64,000 bases of DNA from Pseudomonas sp. NKUCC02_KPG (GTDB taxonomy: Bacteria; Pseudomonadota; Gammaproteobacteria; Pseudomonadales; Pseudomonadaceae), in the NCBI RefSeq assembly GCF_019345465.1, contig NZ_JAHKRC010000017.1, positions 1-64,000 on the forward strand. Direction: 5' to 3'. A model generated the notes under the pieces. The model ran no database searches and was not told where the DNA came from. It saw only the letters and a program-made list of their open reading frames with translations. Of the stretch, positions 1-8,142 are shown in pieces (within the stretch, counting starts at the first letter, position 1; the number at the start of each line of letters is the position of its first letter). A program made the translations under genes and the position numbers.

Positions 1-50
1 GGGGGGGGGGGGGGGGGGCGCCGGCCCCGCCCCCCCCCCCCCGCTCCCAC
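1..50. other. Homopolymer contig edge with REP tail
   Basis: Eighteen G residues are followed by a nearly pure C/G stretch, ending in CCCGCTCCCAC. Those last 11 bases match the outer end of the palindromic repeats found elsewhere in the window (for example near 2796-2806 and 59990-60000). The likely reading is a contig that ends inside such a repeat with low-quality homopolymer bases added. No gene is visible here. Confidence 0.75.
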
Positions 51-53
51 GGG

Positions 54-662
54 TCAAACCAATAAACCCTGACGCTCGATAAACGCCACGATGGCATCCA
101 GGCCAAGCCCGGTCTTTTGGTTGCTGAACACAAACGGCTTTTCGCCGCGCATGCGCCGCGTGTCGCTGTCCATCAGTTCCAGCGAGGCGCCCACCAGTGG
201 CGCCAGGTCGATCTTGTTGATCACCAGTAAGTCGGATTTACAGATCCCCGGTCCCCCCTTGCGTGGCAATTTGTCCCCGGCGGACACGTCGATCACGTAG
301 ATCGTCAGGTCGGACAGTTCCGGGCTGAAGGTGGCCGACAAGTTATCCCCACCCGATTCCACCAGAATCAGGTCCAGCCCCGGAAAACGGCGGTTCAACT
401 GATCCACGGCTTCCAGGTTGATCGACGCATCTTCACGAATCGCCGTGTGCGGGCAACCACCGGTTTCAACCCCGATAATGCGCTCCGGGGCCAGCGCCTC
501 ATTGCGCACCAGAAAGTCGGCATCTTCACGGGTATAGATATCGTTGGTGACGACGGCCAGGTTGTACTTATCGCGCAACGCCAGGCACAGGGCCAGGGTG
601 AGTGCGGTTTTGCCGGAGCCCACCGGGCCACCGATGCCAACACGCAAAGGCTGTGTGTTCAT
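54..662 (-). CDS. ureG: Urease accessory GTPase UreG
   Basis: UreG is the SIMIBI-class GTPase that, with UreD and UreF, inserts nickel into the urease active site using GTP and the nickel carried by UreE. The 202-residue protein has the P-loop GPVGSGKT (residues 12-19), the Cys70-Pro71-His72 metal-binding motif, an ESGGDN loop (102-107) and the guanine-specificity NKID (149-152). Length is normal for the family. An AGGAGA ribosome site sits 8 bases before the ATG. It follows ureF by 9 bases and is the last gene of ureEFG. The neighbour beyond it is cut off by the window edge. Confidence 0.97.
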   Translation of the reverse strand: MNTQPLRVGIGGPVGSGKTALTLALCLALRDKYNLAVVTNDIYTREDADFLVRNEALAPERIIGVETGGCPHTAIREDASINLEAVDQLNRRFPGLDLILVESGGDNLSATFSPELSDLTIYVIDVSAGDKLPRKGGPGICKSDLLVINKIDLAPLVGASLELMDSDTRRMRGEKPFVFSNQKTGLGLDAIVAFIERQGLLV

Positions 663-671
663 TACATTCTC

Positions 672-1346
672 CTAGGAACGAAACAGGCGGCTGTACTGGC
701 GCTCGTGGGCCATGCTCGCCAACGACAGGCCGAAAGCGGCGCTGCCCAAGTGGGATGAGTCGAGGGTGCTGGCGTGTTGCTGTGCCTGTTGCAGGGCGGG
801 CGACAACTCACTGGTCATGCGTTGGGCCGCTTGCTGGCCCAGTGGCAGGGTTTTCATCAGTACCGCCAGTTGGTTTTCCAGCCAGCTCCAGAGCCAGGCG
901 GCCAGCGCGTCTGCAGGACTGATGCCCCAGGCGCGTGCAGCCAATGCCCAGCCAAGCGCCAGATGTGGCTCACGCTGTTGTGCGAGAAACAACCGTGCGG
1001 GCTCGTCCAGTTCCGGCAAACCGGTGAGCAACTGTTGCAAGGAATAGCCCATTTGCCGGCTTTCCTGATGCAGTTCGCGGGTTTCACGGCTGGCGCGCTG
1101 TTCATCGCACAGCCGCTGCAAGGTGTTCCAGTCCTGGTCGGCCGCCGCCTGGCAATGGGCGAGCAGCAACGGCGCTTCGAAGCGGGCCAGATTGAGCAGC
1201 AATTGATCGCTGATCCAGCGCGCGGCCGTCACAGGATCAGTGACACGGCCATTCTCGACGGCCATTTCCAGCCCTTGGGAATAGCTGTAGCCACCGATGG
1301 GCAGTTGCGGGCTGGCCAAGCGCAACAGCGCCCAGGCCGGATTCAC
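672..1346 (-). CDS. ureF: Urease accessory protein UreF
   Basis: UreF is the all-helical accessory protein that bridges UreD and UreG in the cytoplasmic activation complex and gates GTP hydrolysis during nickel delivery. The 224-residue sequence has the family's N-terminal block PQLPIGGYSYSQGLE and a C-terminal tail rich in conserved His, Ser and Arg, and is full length. The start is GTG at 1346-1344 and overlaps the ureE stop (GTGA), so translation is probably coupled. ureG follows after 9 bases. The identification rests on the conserved N-terminus and the ureE-F-G order. Confidence 0.95.
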   Translation of the reverse strand: MNPAWALLRLASPQLPIGGYSYSQGLEMAVENGRVTDPVTAARWISDQLLLNLARFEAPLLLAHCQAAADQDWNTLQRLCDEQRASRETRELHQESRQMGYSLQQLLTGLPELDEPARLFLAQQREPHLALGWALAARAWGISPADALAAWLWSWLENQLAVLMKTLPLGQQAAQRMTSELSPALQQAQQHASTLDSSHLGSAAFGLSLASMAHERQYSRLFRS

Positions 1347-1843
1347 AGGCGAACGCCAAATTGATGCAGGCGCGGCGCGTAGTTGAAGTCCTCTTCACCC
1401 GCACGGGAGTGATGATGGCCGCCGCCATAGGCGCCGTGTTCCGGTTGAAATGGCGCTTCAATGGCCTCGGTGTGTGCACCCAATTGCTCCAGCATGGCCT
1501 TGAGCACATAGTCATCGAGCAGGCGCAACCAGCCATCACCCACTTGCAGGGCAACATGGCGGTTGCCCAGGTGATAAGCCGCACGGGTCAGTTCAAAGGC
1601 ATCGCGGCAGGTGACATGCAGCAGTTTTTCCGGGCTGGCGCACACGCGTACGATTCGTCCGTCCTGGGCCTGGAGAAATTCGCCGTCATTCAAGGGCGCC
1701 TGGCCGCGGTCAAGGAACAGTCCCACGTCTTCGCCACTGCTGCTGAAACAGCGCAGGCGGCTTTTGCTCCGGGCTTCGAAGTTGAGGTGTAGCTCGGCGC
1801 TCCACACGGGGTGGGGCTGGATTCTGCGATGAATCACCAACAT
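1343..1843 (-). CDS. ureE: Urease nickel metallochaperone UreE
   Basis: UreE is a dimeric nickel-binding chaperone that hands nickel to UreG. The ATG at 1843 gives 166 residues beginning MLVIHRRI and has AGGA 9 bases upstream; an ATG 24 bases further up has no ribosome site. The C-terminus carries a short His cluster (GGGHHHSRAGEE), the usual nickel-binding tail. It is the first gene of ureEFG and overlaps ureF by 4 bases. The 160 bases upstream hold a sigma-54 type promoter and an NtrC-like site, so nitrogen control independent of the main urea operon is likely. Confidence 0.95.
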   Translation of the reverse strand: MLVIHRRIQPHPVWSAELHLNFEARSKSRLRCFSSSGEDVGLFLDRGQAPLNDGEFLQAQDGRIVRVCASPEKLLHVTCRDAFELTRAAYHLGNRHVALQVGDGWLRLLDDYVLKAMLEQLGAHTEAIEAPFQPEHGAYGGGHHHSRAGEEDFNYAPRLHQFGVRL

Positions 1844-1909
1844 CGGAAGGCATCCTGCAATTGACATTACCCAAGCCAGAGCAAGGGGCTTGCCAACCCG
1901 GGTGACGGG

Positions 1910-1925
1910 TGCAAATACAGGCCCA
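1910..1925 (-). promoter_or_regulatory. Candidate sigma-54 promoter for ureEFG
   Basis: Read on the minus strand the bases are TGGGCCTGTATTTGCA. They have the invariant GG (1924-1923), exactly 10 bases, then GC (1912-1911), and a good TTGCA -12 element; the -24 element matches TGGCAC at 4 of 6 positions. The predicted start is near 1898, about 55 bases before ureE. This is a pattern match only. Confidence 0.5.
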
Positions 1926-1981
1926 AAAAGGGTGCAGGACGATGAGGGTGTTCCAAACGGGTGCGCAGGGGGTGCGAAGGC

Positions 1982-1996
1982 GCACCAACACAGTGC
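1982..1996. promoter_or_regulatory. NtrC-like enhancer site
   Basis: GCAC, 7 bases, GTGC: the half-sites and spacing of the classical NtrC site, embedded in the longer palindrome GCGCAC/GTGCGC. It lies about 85-100 bases upstream of the predicted ureE transcription start and just outside the desT stop codon, a usual enhancer distance. It supports the sigma-54 promoter call, but one site alone can arise by chance in GC-rich DNA. Confidence 0.45.
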
Positions 1997-2004
1997 GCCA
2001 ACGA

Positions 2005-2637
2005 TTACTCCGTGCTGCCCAAACCTTTCCAGTGCTTGAGCCCGATAAAGATAAATCGCAGCTGCTGGCTGATTTTGGCCTGGGGTTGCAGGTGATCGGG
2101 CAGGGTGTCAGCAGGCGGATCGATCACGTCGGGCAGGGCGGCAAACACGCTTTTGACCACCAGATCGGCGATCACGGTCAGGCCGGCATGGTCCAGGTGC
2201 TGCAACTTGGGCTTGGAGCCAAGATCTGCTGCCAGGTCCGACGTGATGTCTTCACGCAGTGCGCCAATGGCCTGGCGAACCGGTTGGGAACCGCCGTACT
2301 GCTCGCGGGCCAAAAACAGAAACTGCGAGCGATTGGCCTCTACCACGTCGAGAAAGATGCGCACCGACGCGTTGATCACGCCGCCCATGAACAGTTCGTT
2401 GTGGCGCACCAGGCGAATAGTTTCGCGAAAGGTCTGGCCGACTTCACTGACCAGTGCCAGGCCCAACTGGTCCATGTCGCTGAAGTGACGATAAAAACCG
2501 GTAGGCACGATGCCCGCCGTTTTTGCGACTTCGCGCAGGCTCAGGCTGCCAAAGCCGCGGCCCGATTCCATCAAGTGGCGGGCAGCATCCATCAGCGCAA
2601 GGCGGGTTTGTTGCTTCTGTTCGGCGCGGGGCAGCAT
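2005..2637 (-). CDS. desT: TetR-family repressor, DesT-like
   Basis: DesT is a TetR repressor that senses the ratio of saturated to unsaturated acyl-CoA and represses the DesCB acyl-CoA desaturase. The N-terminal helix-turn-helix is clear (LSLREVAKTAGIVPTGFYRH, about residues 33-52), followed by a helical ligand-binding domain. In PAO1 desT lies next to ureE, as here. The PAO1 neighbours desB and desC are absent on the other side; a small secreted-protein gene lies there, so the regulated desaturase must be elsewhere. The start is uncertain: ATG at 2637 (210 residues) or TTG at 2658 (217 residues). Neither has a strong ribosome site. Confidence 0.8.
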   Translation of the reverse strand: MLPRAEQKQQTRLALMDAARHLMESGRGFGSLSLREVAKTAGIVPTGFYRHFSDMDQLGLALVSEVGQTFRETIRLVRHNELFMGGVINASVRIFLDVVEANRSQFLFLAREQYGGSQPVRQAIGALREDITSDLAADLGSKPKLQHLDHAGLTVIADLVVKSVFAALPDVIDPPADTLPDHLQPQAKISQQLRFIFIGLKHWKGLGSTE

Positions 2638-2717
2638 CGGGGCTGGTATTCCAGACAAGTACAGCGGCGCACTCTAGCAAATCGGCTTTGATGGCGTCGA
2701 ACGGTGTGCTGCACAAA

Positions 2718-2806
2718 GTGTGGGGGCGGGCTCGCTCTCGATGCAGGCGGCGTGTTCTATCGGGCTATCGACGGGGATGCTGTTGCGAGCAGGCCCGCTC
2801 CCACAC
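2718..2806. repeat. REP-type palindromic pair (family A)
   Basis: Starts GTGTGGGGGCGGGCTCGCTC and ends GCGAGCAGGCCCGCTCCCACAC, two inverted arms about 90 bases apart (REPIN layout). It lies between the secreted-protein gene and desT, both on the minus strand. The left arm is more degenerate than in other copies. Confidence 0.85.
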
Positions 2807-2817
2807 AAACAGATGAC

Positions 2818-3090
2818 TCAGCTTGCACGTTGATTGCGCTCGGCCAGACGATCAGCGCCACCTTCGGCGACAAACTGATTGCTTGGGGTGCGATCGTAGC
2901 CATCTTCAGCGACGCGATTTTGCTGATCCAGGGTACGTTGCGCGCCATCTTCAGCCACCGGGTTGAGGGGTTGGCTCAACGTGCTCGATGCAGGTTGTAC
3001 CATTGGGGTTGGCTCGTCGTCGGCTGGCAGGGCAAAAGCGTTGACGGCGAAAAGTGAAAGGGTAAGGCCAAGCAGTAATGGGCGTTTCAT
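2818..3090 (-). CDS. Small secreted protein with VAEDG repeats
   Basis: The 90-residue product starts at ATG 3090, with GGAG 9 bases upstream; an earlier ATG at 3114 lacks one. Residues 1-20 form a signal peptide (hydrophobic LLLGLTLSLFAVNAFA), so export is expected. The mature part carries three imperfect copies of VAE(D/G)GxxR with acidic/Gln spacers: VAEDGAQR, VAEDGYDR and VAEGGADR. There are no cysteines or recognisable enzymatic motifs. I recall similar AEGGxDR-repeat proteins in Pseudomonas annotated as phage infection protein, but I cannot support that role from sequence. It is a single gene, separated from desT by a REPIN. Confidence 0.75.
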   Translation of the reverse strand: MKRPLLLGLTLSLFAVNAFALPADDEPTPMVQPASSTLSQPLNPVAEDGAQRTLDQQNRVAEDGYDRTPSNQFVAEGGADRLAERNQRAS

Positions 3091-3344
3091 GGTGTGTGCT
3101 CCGTAGCAGTGCAACTAAGTAGGTGTTGTGGCAATGCTACGCTTGGCTACCGGATATCAAAGTTCATACGGGCAATGGTGATAATCGACAGAATTGATTG
3201 TTCAGATTCGGGGGCTCTAGCCTGAGGCTTCCGAGGTTTTTTACACGAAAGTCGTACCGGGGTTAAACCTTCAGACGTCTTTGCCAGTCGTACATTTAGA
3301 GGCGTCGTAACTGGGACGTTGAGTCGAATTCAAGGAGCCGCGAC

Positions 3345-5411
3345 ATGACGCGCACCCGTAAAACCCTTGCCTGGACAGGCGGTATTCTCGTGCTGTTGGT
3401 GGCCGTGCTGGTGGTGATTCTCGCTACCTTCGACTGGAACCGCATCAAGCCGACCCTCAACACCAAAGTGTCCGAAATCCTTCATCGCCCGTTTGCCATC
3501 AACGGTGATCTGGCCGTGCGCTGGCAGCGTGAAGAGGACGAGGGCGGGTGGCGCGCCTGGGTGCCCTGGCCCCATGTGATTGCCCAAGACCTGACCCTTG
3601 GCAATCCTGAATGGTCGAAAACGGCGCAAATGGCCAGCCTCAAGAAAGTCGAGCTGCGCCTGTCGCCGCTGGCACTGCTGACCCAAACGGTGGATATCCC
3701 GCGCATCAACCTGACCGAGCCCAGCGCCAACCTTGAGCGTCTGGCCGATGGCCGGGCGAACTGGAACTTCACGTTCGACCCCAAGGACCCGAACGCCGAG
3801 CCGTCAGCGTGGACCGTTGATATAGGCGCCATCGGCTTCGACAAGGGCCACGTGACGTTAAATGACCAAACCCTCAAAGCCCGACTGGATGTGCTGATCG
3901 ATCCACTGGGCAAACCTGTCCCCTTCAGGGAAATCGTCGGCGAAGCGGACGCGAAAAAGGCCCTGGAGAAAGGTGGCCAGGCGCAAGACTATGCCTTCGC
4001 CCTCAAGGTCAAAGGCCAGTACCACGACCAGAAACTCAACGGTACGGGCAAGATTGGCGGCCTGCTGGCCTTGCAGGACGCGACCAGGCCTTTCCCGCTG
4101 CAAGCCCAGGTCAGCATTGCCGATACACAGGTAGCGCTGGCCGGGACCTTGACCGATCCGCTGAATCTGGGAGCGCTGAACCTGCGCCTGAAGCTGGCCG
4201 GTACCAGCCTGAGCAACCTCTATCCGTTGACCGGCGTGACCTTGCCGGATTCACCGCCGTACTCGACCGACGGGCATTTGATCGCCCAATTGCGTGACCC
4301 CGGTGGAGCCACCTTCAGCTATGAAAACTTCAACGGCAAAATCGGTAGCAGTGATATTCACGGCGACCTGAAATACGTGGCCAGCCAGCCGCGGCCGAAG
4401 CTGTCTGGCAAGCTGGTGTCCAACCAACTGCTGATGGCTGACCTGGCTCCTTTGATCGGCGCCGACTCCAACACCCAGCAAAAGGCCCGGGGCGGTGAAA
4501 GCAAGCAGCCAGCGGGTAAAGTGCTGCCGGTCGAAGAATTTCGCACCGAGCGCTGGCGCGACATGGACGCCGACGTTGAACTCACCGGCAAGCGCATCGT
4601 GCAGAGCGCCGAGTTGCCGTTTACCGACCTGTTCACCCATCTGGTACTCAATGACGGCGAGCTGAGCCTTGAGCCGCTGCGCTTTGGCGTGGCGGGCGGC
4701 AAGCTGGATGCGCAGATCCGCCTCAATGGTCGTGCGACGCCGTTGAAAGGCAGCGCCAAATTGACGGCGCGCAACTTCAAGCTCAAGCAGCTGTTTCCCA
4801 CGTTTGAACCGATGAAGACCAGCTTCGGTGAACTCAATGGCGATGCCACGATTGCCGGGACCGGCAACTCGGTGGCCAAGTTGTTGGGTACTGCCAATGG
4901 TGATTTGAAAATGATCATCAATGATGGCGCCATCAGTCGCAGCCTGATGGAGATAGCTGGCTTGAACGTGGGCAACTACGTGGTGGGCAAGATTTTTGGC
5001 GACGAAGACGTCAAAATCAACTGCGCGGCAGCGGACTTCGGGATCAAGAGCGGTCTGGCCAGCTCCCGGCTGTTTGTGTTCGATACCGAGAACGCGATTA
5101 TCTACATCGACGGTACGGTCAACTTCGCCACCGAGCAGCTCGACTTGAAAATCACCCCTGAGTCCAAGGGCCTGCGCTTGTTTTCGCTGCGTTCACCGCT
5201 GTATGTGCGCGGCACCTTCGCCAACCCTTCGGCGGGTGTGCAAGCCGTACCGTTGCTGTTGCGCGGTGCCGGCATGGTGGCGCTGGGCGTGATTGCAGGC
5301 CCGGCGGCAGGGTTGCTGGCATTGGTTGCGCCAAGTGGCGGCGAGCCCAACCAGTGCGCGCCACTGCTGCAGCAAATGCAGCAGGGCAAAGTGCCGAAAA
5401 CGGTGAAATAA
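3345..5411 (+). CDS. AsmA-family protein
   Basis: Proteins of the AsmA/YhdP/TamB superfamily are anchored in the inner membrane and reach into the periplasm, where they are thought to help move phospholipid to the outer membrane. The 688-residue sequence has one N-terminal membrane anchor (residues 9-29, LVAVLVVILATF), then the family signature FDWNRIKPTLNTKVSEILHR and a long beta-rich region. The C-terminal AsmA_2-like part (LKITPESKGLRLFSLRSP) is followed by a hydrophobic Gly/Ala segment and a Cys-containing tail. The start has AAGGAG 7 bases upstream. It stands alone: the upstream gene is divergent and the downstream gene convergent. The exact substrate is unknown. Confidence 0.88.
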   Translation: MTRTRKTLAWTGGILVLLVAVLVVILATFDWNRIKPTLNTKVSEILHRPFAINGDLAVRWQREEDEGGWRAWVPWPHVIAQDLTLGNPEWSKTAQMASLKKVELRLSPLALLTQTVDIPRINLTEPSANLERLADGRANWNFTFDPKDPNAEPSAWTVDIGAIGFDKGHVTLNDQTLKARLDVLIDPLGKPVPFREIVGEADAKKALEKGGQAQDYAFALKVKGQYHDQKLNGTGKIGGLLALQDATRPFPLQAQVSIADTQVALAGTLTDPLNLGALNLRLKLAGTSLSNLYPLTGVTLPDSPPYSTDGHLIAQLRDPGGATFSYENFNGKIGSSDIHGDLKYVASQPRPKLSGKLVSNQLLMADLAPLIGADSNTQQKARGGESKQPAGKVLPVEEFRTERWRDMDADVELTGKRIVQSAELPFTDLFTHLVLNDGELSLEPLRFGVAGGKLDAQIRLNGRATPLKGSAKLTARNFKLKQLFPTFEPMKTSFGELNGDATIAGTGNSVAKLLGTANGDLKMIINDGAISRSLMEIAGLNVGNYVVGKIFGDEDVKINCAAADFGIKSGLASSRLFVFDTENAIIYIDGTVNFATEQLDLKITPESKGLRLFSLRSPLYVRGTFANPSAGVQAVPLLLRGAGMVALGVIAGPAAGLLALVAPSGGEPNQCAPLLQQMQQGKVPKTVK

Positions 5412-5426
5412 GCCCTGCAGAACGGA

Positions 5427-5513
5427 TGTGGCCGCTGCCACCGCAAGGCCTTTGCCTTGAATGCCAAAGAGGGCCGCTGCGCTGCCCATAGCAGCCTGCG
5501 GCAGCGGCGACAG
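5427..5513. repeat. Degenerate REP-type pair (family B)
   Basis: Left arm TGTGGCCGCTGCCACCGCAAG and right arm GCAGCCTGCGGCAGCGGCGAC resemble the family B repeats (TGTAGTCGCTG ... CAGCGACTACA) but have lost the TAGTC ends. It separates the convergent AsmA and EamA genes and may act as a terminator for both. Confidence 0.6.
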
Positions 5514-5528
5514 GTTGAGACAGAGCGA

Positions 5529-6404
5529 TCAGGCTTTGCGAAGTGGCGTAGTCCACCGTTCCGACAGAATCACACCGCCCAGGGTCAGTGCGCCGCCAAT
5601 CAGGTGGTAGGCATGCAATTGCTCTTTCAACACCACGGCAGCAATCAGTGCCGTAATCAACGGCAACAGATTGAAAAACAGCGTGGTGCGACTCGGGCCC
5701 AGGGTGGCGACGGCTTTCATCCAGGCCAAGGGCGCGATCATCGACGCCAGCACACAGGCGTAGAGCACCAGTCCCATGTTGTGAACGGTCGGGCCGACCT
5801 TGGTGGAGGCCAGGTACAGCGGGAACAGCACCACAATCGCCACGAGCACCTGCATGTACAGCATCTGCAGTGGCGGCAGGCGCAGCTGCCATTTTTTCAG
5901 CAGCGTGCTGTAAATCGCGTAGGCCAGGGTGGCGACCAGCATCATCGCGTCGCCCAGGTTCAGGCCATGATCGAGCAAGGCCGCAAGACTGCCGCTCGAC
6001 ACCACCACCAGTACCCCGACAAACGACACAATGGCGCCCACCAATGCTCCGGCCGTCAGGCGCTGGCCCAGGCTGATGATCGACATCGCAAGCACCATCA
6101 ATGGCATCAGCGACAGGATAATGCCCATATTGGTGGCTGAGGTCCGGGCTGCCGCGTAGTAGGCCAGGCTTTGGTAAATCGCCATGCCAAGCACGCCGAG
6201 GACGAAGATCTTGCCCAGGTTCGCACGGATGACAGGCCAGTTGGCCATGACCGGTTTGAGCATAAAGGGCGTGAACAGAAGGCCGGCCAGCAGCCAGCGG
6301 TAAAAGCCGATTTCGGAGGGGAAGATTGCGCCCACTGCCAACTTGTTAATCACGGTATTGCCGGCCCAGATAAAAATGGCCAGTAGCGGGTAAGCGTATT
6401 GCAT
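5529..6404 (-). CDS. EamA/DMT-family transporter
   Basis: A drug/metabolite-transporter superfamily permease, predicted to export a small metabolite or amino acid across the inner membrane. The 291 residues form about ten hydrophobic helices in two homologous halves, each an EamA domain. The second half starts near LGDAMMLVATLAYAIYSTLLKKW and ends with the typical LKEQLHAYHLIGGALTLGGVIL stretch. Length is normal. The start is either ATG 6404 or GTG 6416, with no clear ribosome site for either. It is not in an operon. The family is too broad to name the substrate. Confidence 0.88.
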   Translation of the reverse strand: MQYAYPLLAIFIWAGNTVINKLAVGAIFPSEIGFYRWLLAGLLFTPFMLKPVMANWPVIRANLGKIFVLGVLGMAIYQSLAYYAAARTSATNMGIILSLMPLMVLAMSIISLGQRLTAGALVGAIVSFVGVLVVVSSGSLAALLDHGLNLGDAMMLVATLAYAIYSTLLKKWQLRLPPLQMLYMQVLVAIVVLFPLYLASTKVGPTVHNMGLVLYACVLASMIAPLAWMKAVATLGPSRTTLFFNLLPLITALIAAVVLKEQLHAYHLIGGALTLGGVILSERWTTPLRKA

Positions 6405-6564
6405 CAGGACAACCACACGATTAATAAGCGGCGATTATCCACTGTCAGCCAGCAAGTCGCGATGTTTGAGCGCCAGAGGGTGCAACGGATAACGATGTAA
6501 CAGAGTTTGTCTACACTTCAGTGAATTGCGCTGCCACTTGGCGCGTCAACAAGGAGAAAACTCC

Positions 6565-6846
6565 ATGAAGATGTTGCGTGTTCCTCTGCTGCTGATCGGT
6601 CTGCTGCTGTGCTCCCAGGGTTTTGCGGCCACTGCCCAGCAGAACAAAATGACCACCTGTAACGCTGACGCCAGTGCCAAAGCCCTCAAGGGTGATGAGC
6701 GCAAAGCCTTTATGAGCACCTGCCTCAAAGCCAAACCGGCCACGCAGCAAGACAAAATGAAAACCTGCAACGCCACCGCCGGTACCCAGGACCTCAAGGG
6801 CGATGCGCGCAAAGCCTTCATGAGTGATTGCCTGAAGAAAAAATAA
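6565..6846 (+). CDS. psiF: PsiF-repeat periplasmic protein
   Basis: The protein has 93 residues with a signal peptide (1-21, LLIGLLLCSQGFAA) and two tandem PsiF repeats, each of the form (N/D)KMxTCNA...LKGDxRKAFMSxCLK, with two cysteines per repeat that probably pair in the periplasm. PsiF was named in E. coli as phosphate-starvation inducible; its biochemical role is unknown. The ATG at 6565 has AAGGAG 8 bases upstream. I looked for a Pho box in the 150 bases upstream and did not find one, so phosphate control is not supported here. Confidence 0.88.
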   Translation: MKMLRVPLLLIGLLLCSQGFAATAQQNKMTTCNADASAKALKGDERKAFMSTCLKAKPATQQDKMKTCNATAGTQDLKGDARKAFMSDCLKKK

Positions 6847-6855
6847 AGCCTGCCT

Positions 6856-7004
6856 GTGTAGCCGCTGAGGAGCGGAGCGAGGCTGCGATCGAGGACGTAG
6901 TCCTCGTAAACCCGTAAAACTCGGCAAGTCTGAAAAGCAGAGTGGCTGCATTTACGACGACTACGTCGCCGATCGCAGCCTCGCTCCGCTCCTCAGCGGC
7001 TACA
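6856..7004. repeat. Long family B palindrome
   Basis: Two arms that are perfect inverses over 34 bases, from GTAGCCGCTGAGGAGCGGAG to CTCCGCTCCTCAGCGGCTAC, flank about 80 bases that include further short complements (GACGTAGTC/GACTACGTC). It sits between psiF and the AI-2E-family gene, both on the plus strand, and could end psiF transcription. Confidence 0.88.
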
Positions 7005-7083
7005 AGGGGTGTGTAAATTCTAGTGCTCCCCGCCGAAGGCTGGCAGACTGCCTTTCCTTTCACGCTGTCAGTTTTGAGGCTGT

Positions 7084-8094
7084 ATGCCATCGTTTTCTCA
7101 GCGTCACATCGTGTTGGCCAGCTACATCATCATTGCTGGCGGCTTGCTACTGGTCTTTCCGTTGCGTTTGTTGCCCAGCCTGCTGGCAGGGTTGTTGGTG
7201 TTCGAACTGGTCAACATGCTCACCCCCCAACTGCAGCGCCTGATTGCCGGGCGTCGTGCGCGGTGGCTGGCAGTGGCGTTGCTGGGCACGCTGATTGTCA
7301 GTGTGCTGGCGCTGATTTTTGCCGGAGCCATCAGCTTTTTGCTGCATGAAGCCGAAAACCCTGGGGCCTCACTCAACAAATTCATGGCCGTGGTTGACCG
7401 GGCTCGGGGTCAATTGCCGCCGTTTCTGGACAGTTACCTGCCTGCCAGCGCTGCCGAGTTTCGGATTGCCATCGGGCAGTGGATGAACAAGCACCTCAGC
7501 GATCTGCAACTGGTGGGCAAAGACGCGGCACACATGTTCGTGACCCTGCTGATCGGCATGGTGCTGGGGGCCATCATGGCCTTGCAGACCATTCCCGATA
7601 TCAGCCGTCGCAAGCCGCTGTCTGCCGCGCTGTTCGAGCGTCTGCACCTGCTGGTACAGGCGTTTCGCAATATCGTGTTCGCGCAGATCAAGATTGCGCT
7701 GCTCAACACCGCGTTTACCGGAGTCTTTCTGGCTGTGATCCTGCCGCTGCTTGGCGTTCACTTGCCGCTGACCAAAACCCTGATCGTGCTGACCTTCCTG
7801 CTGGGCTTGCTGCCGGTGATAGGCAACCTGATCTCCAACACGCTGATCACCATAGTCGGCTTGTCGCTGTCGATCTGGGTGGCGGTGGGTGCGTTGGGCT
7901 ACCTGATCGTTATCCACAAGCTGGAGTACTTTCTCAACGCCAGAATTGTGGGCGGGCAGATCAGCGCCAAATCGTGGGAATTGCTGCTGGCGATGCTGGT
8001 ATTCGAGGCCGCCTTCGGCCTGCCCGGTGTGGTAGCCGGGCCGATTTACTATGCGTACCTGAAGAGTGAGTTGAAGCAGGTGGGGCTGGTTTAA
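7084..8094 (+). CDS. AI-2E family transporter (PerM/YdiK type)
   Basis: A polytopic inner-membrane protein of the AI-2E exporter family, which includes TqsA, PerM and YdiK. Members variously export autoinducer-2 or exchange ions, so the substrate is unassigned. The 336 residues have seven to eight hydrophobic segments, with a hydrophilic region at about 95-150. The family's C-terminal block runs from LLGLLPVIGNLISNTLITIVGL through HKLEYFLNARIVGGQI to FGLPGVVAGPIYYAYLK. The ATG at 7084 follows a weak GAGG. It is transcribed alone and converges with the Hsp70-like gene across a strong palindrome. Confidence 0.88.
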   Translation: MPSFSQRHIVLASYIIIAGGLLLVFPLRLLPSLLAGLLVFELVNMLTPQLQRLIAGRRARWLAVALLGTLIVSVLALIFAGAISFLLHEAENPGASLNKFMAVVDRARGQLPPFLDSYLPASAAEFRIAIGQWMNKHLSDLQLVGKDAAHMFVTLLIGMVLGAIMALQTIPDISRRKPLSAALFERLHLLVQAFRNIVFAQIKIALLNTAFTGVFLAVILPLLGVHLPLTKTLIVLTFLLGLLPVIGNLISNTLITIVGLSLSIWVAVGALGYLIVIHKLEYFLNARIVGGQISAKSWELLLAMLVFEAAFGLPGVVAGPIYYAYLKSELKQVGLV

Positions 8095-8097
8095 CAG

Positions 8098-8138
8098 CTC
8101 ACCCTGACCCTCTCCCGGTGGGAGAGGGTTGGGGTGAG
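8098..8138. terminator. Palindrome between convergent genes
   Basis: CTCACCCTGACCCTCTCCC pairs with GGGAGAGGGTTGGGGTGAG at 17 of 19 positions around a 3-base loop. It lies 4 bases after the AI-2E-family stop and 5 bases before the stop of the convergent yegD-like gene, so it probably terminates both. It has no T-run and is unrelated to repeat families A and B. Confidence 0.65.
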
Positions 8139-8142
8139 GGTA

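Noticed and set aside
6417-6564. Pho box for psiF
   Set aside because: No CTGTCAT-type direct repeats were found in the gap before psiF.
6856-7004. Small RNA gene in the long palindrome
   Set aside because: The element is a member of repeat family B found throughout the window, and I see no dedicated promoter.
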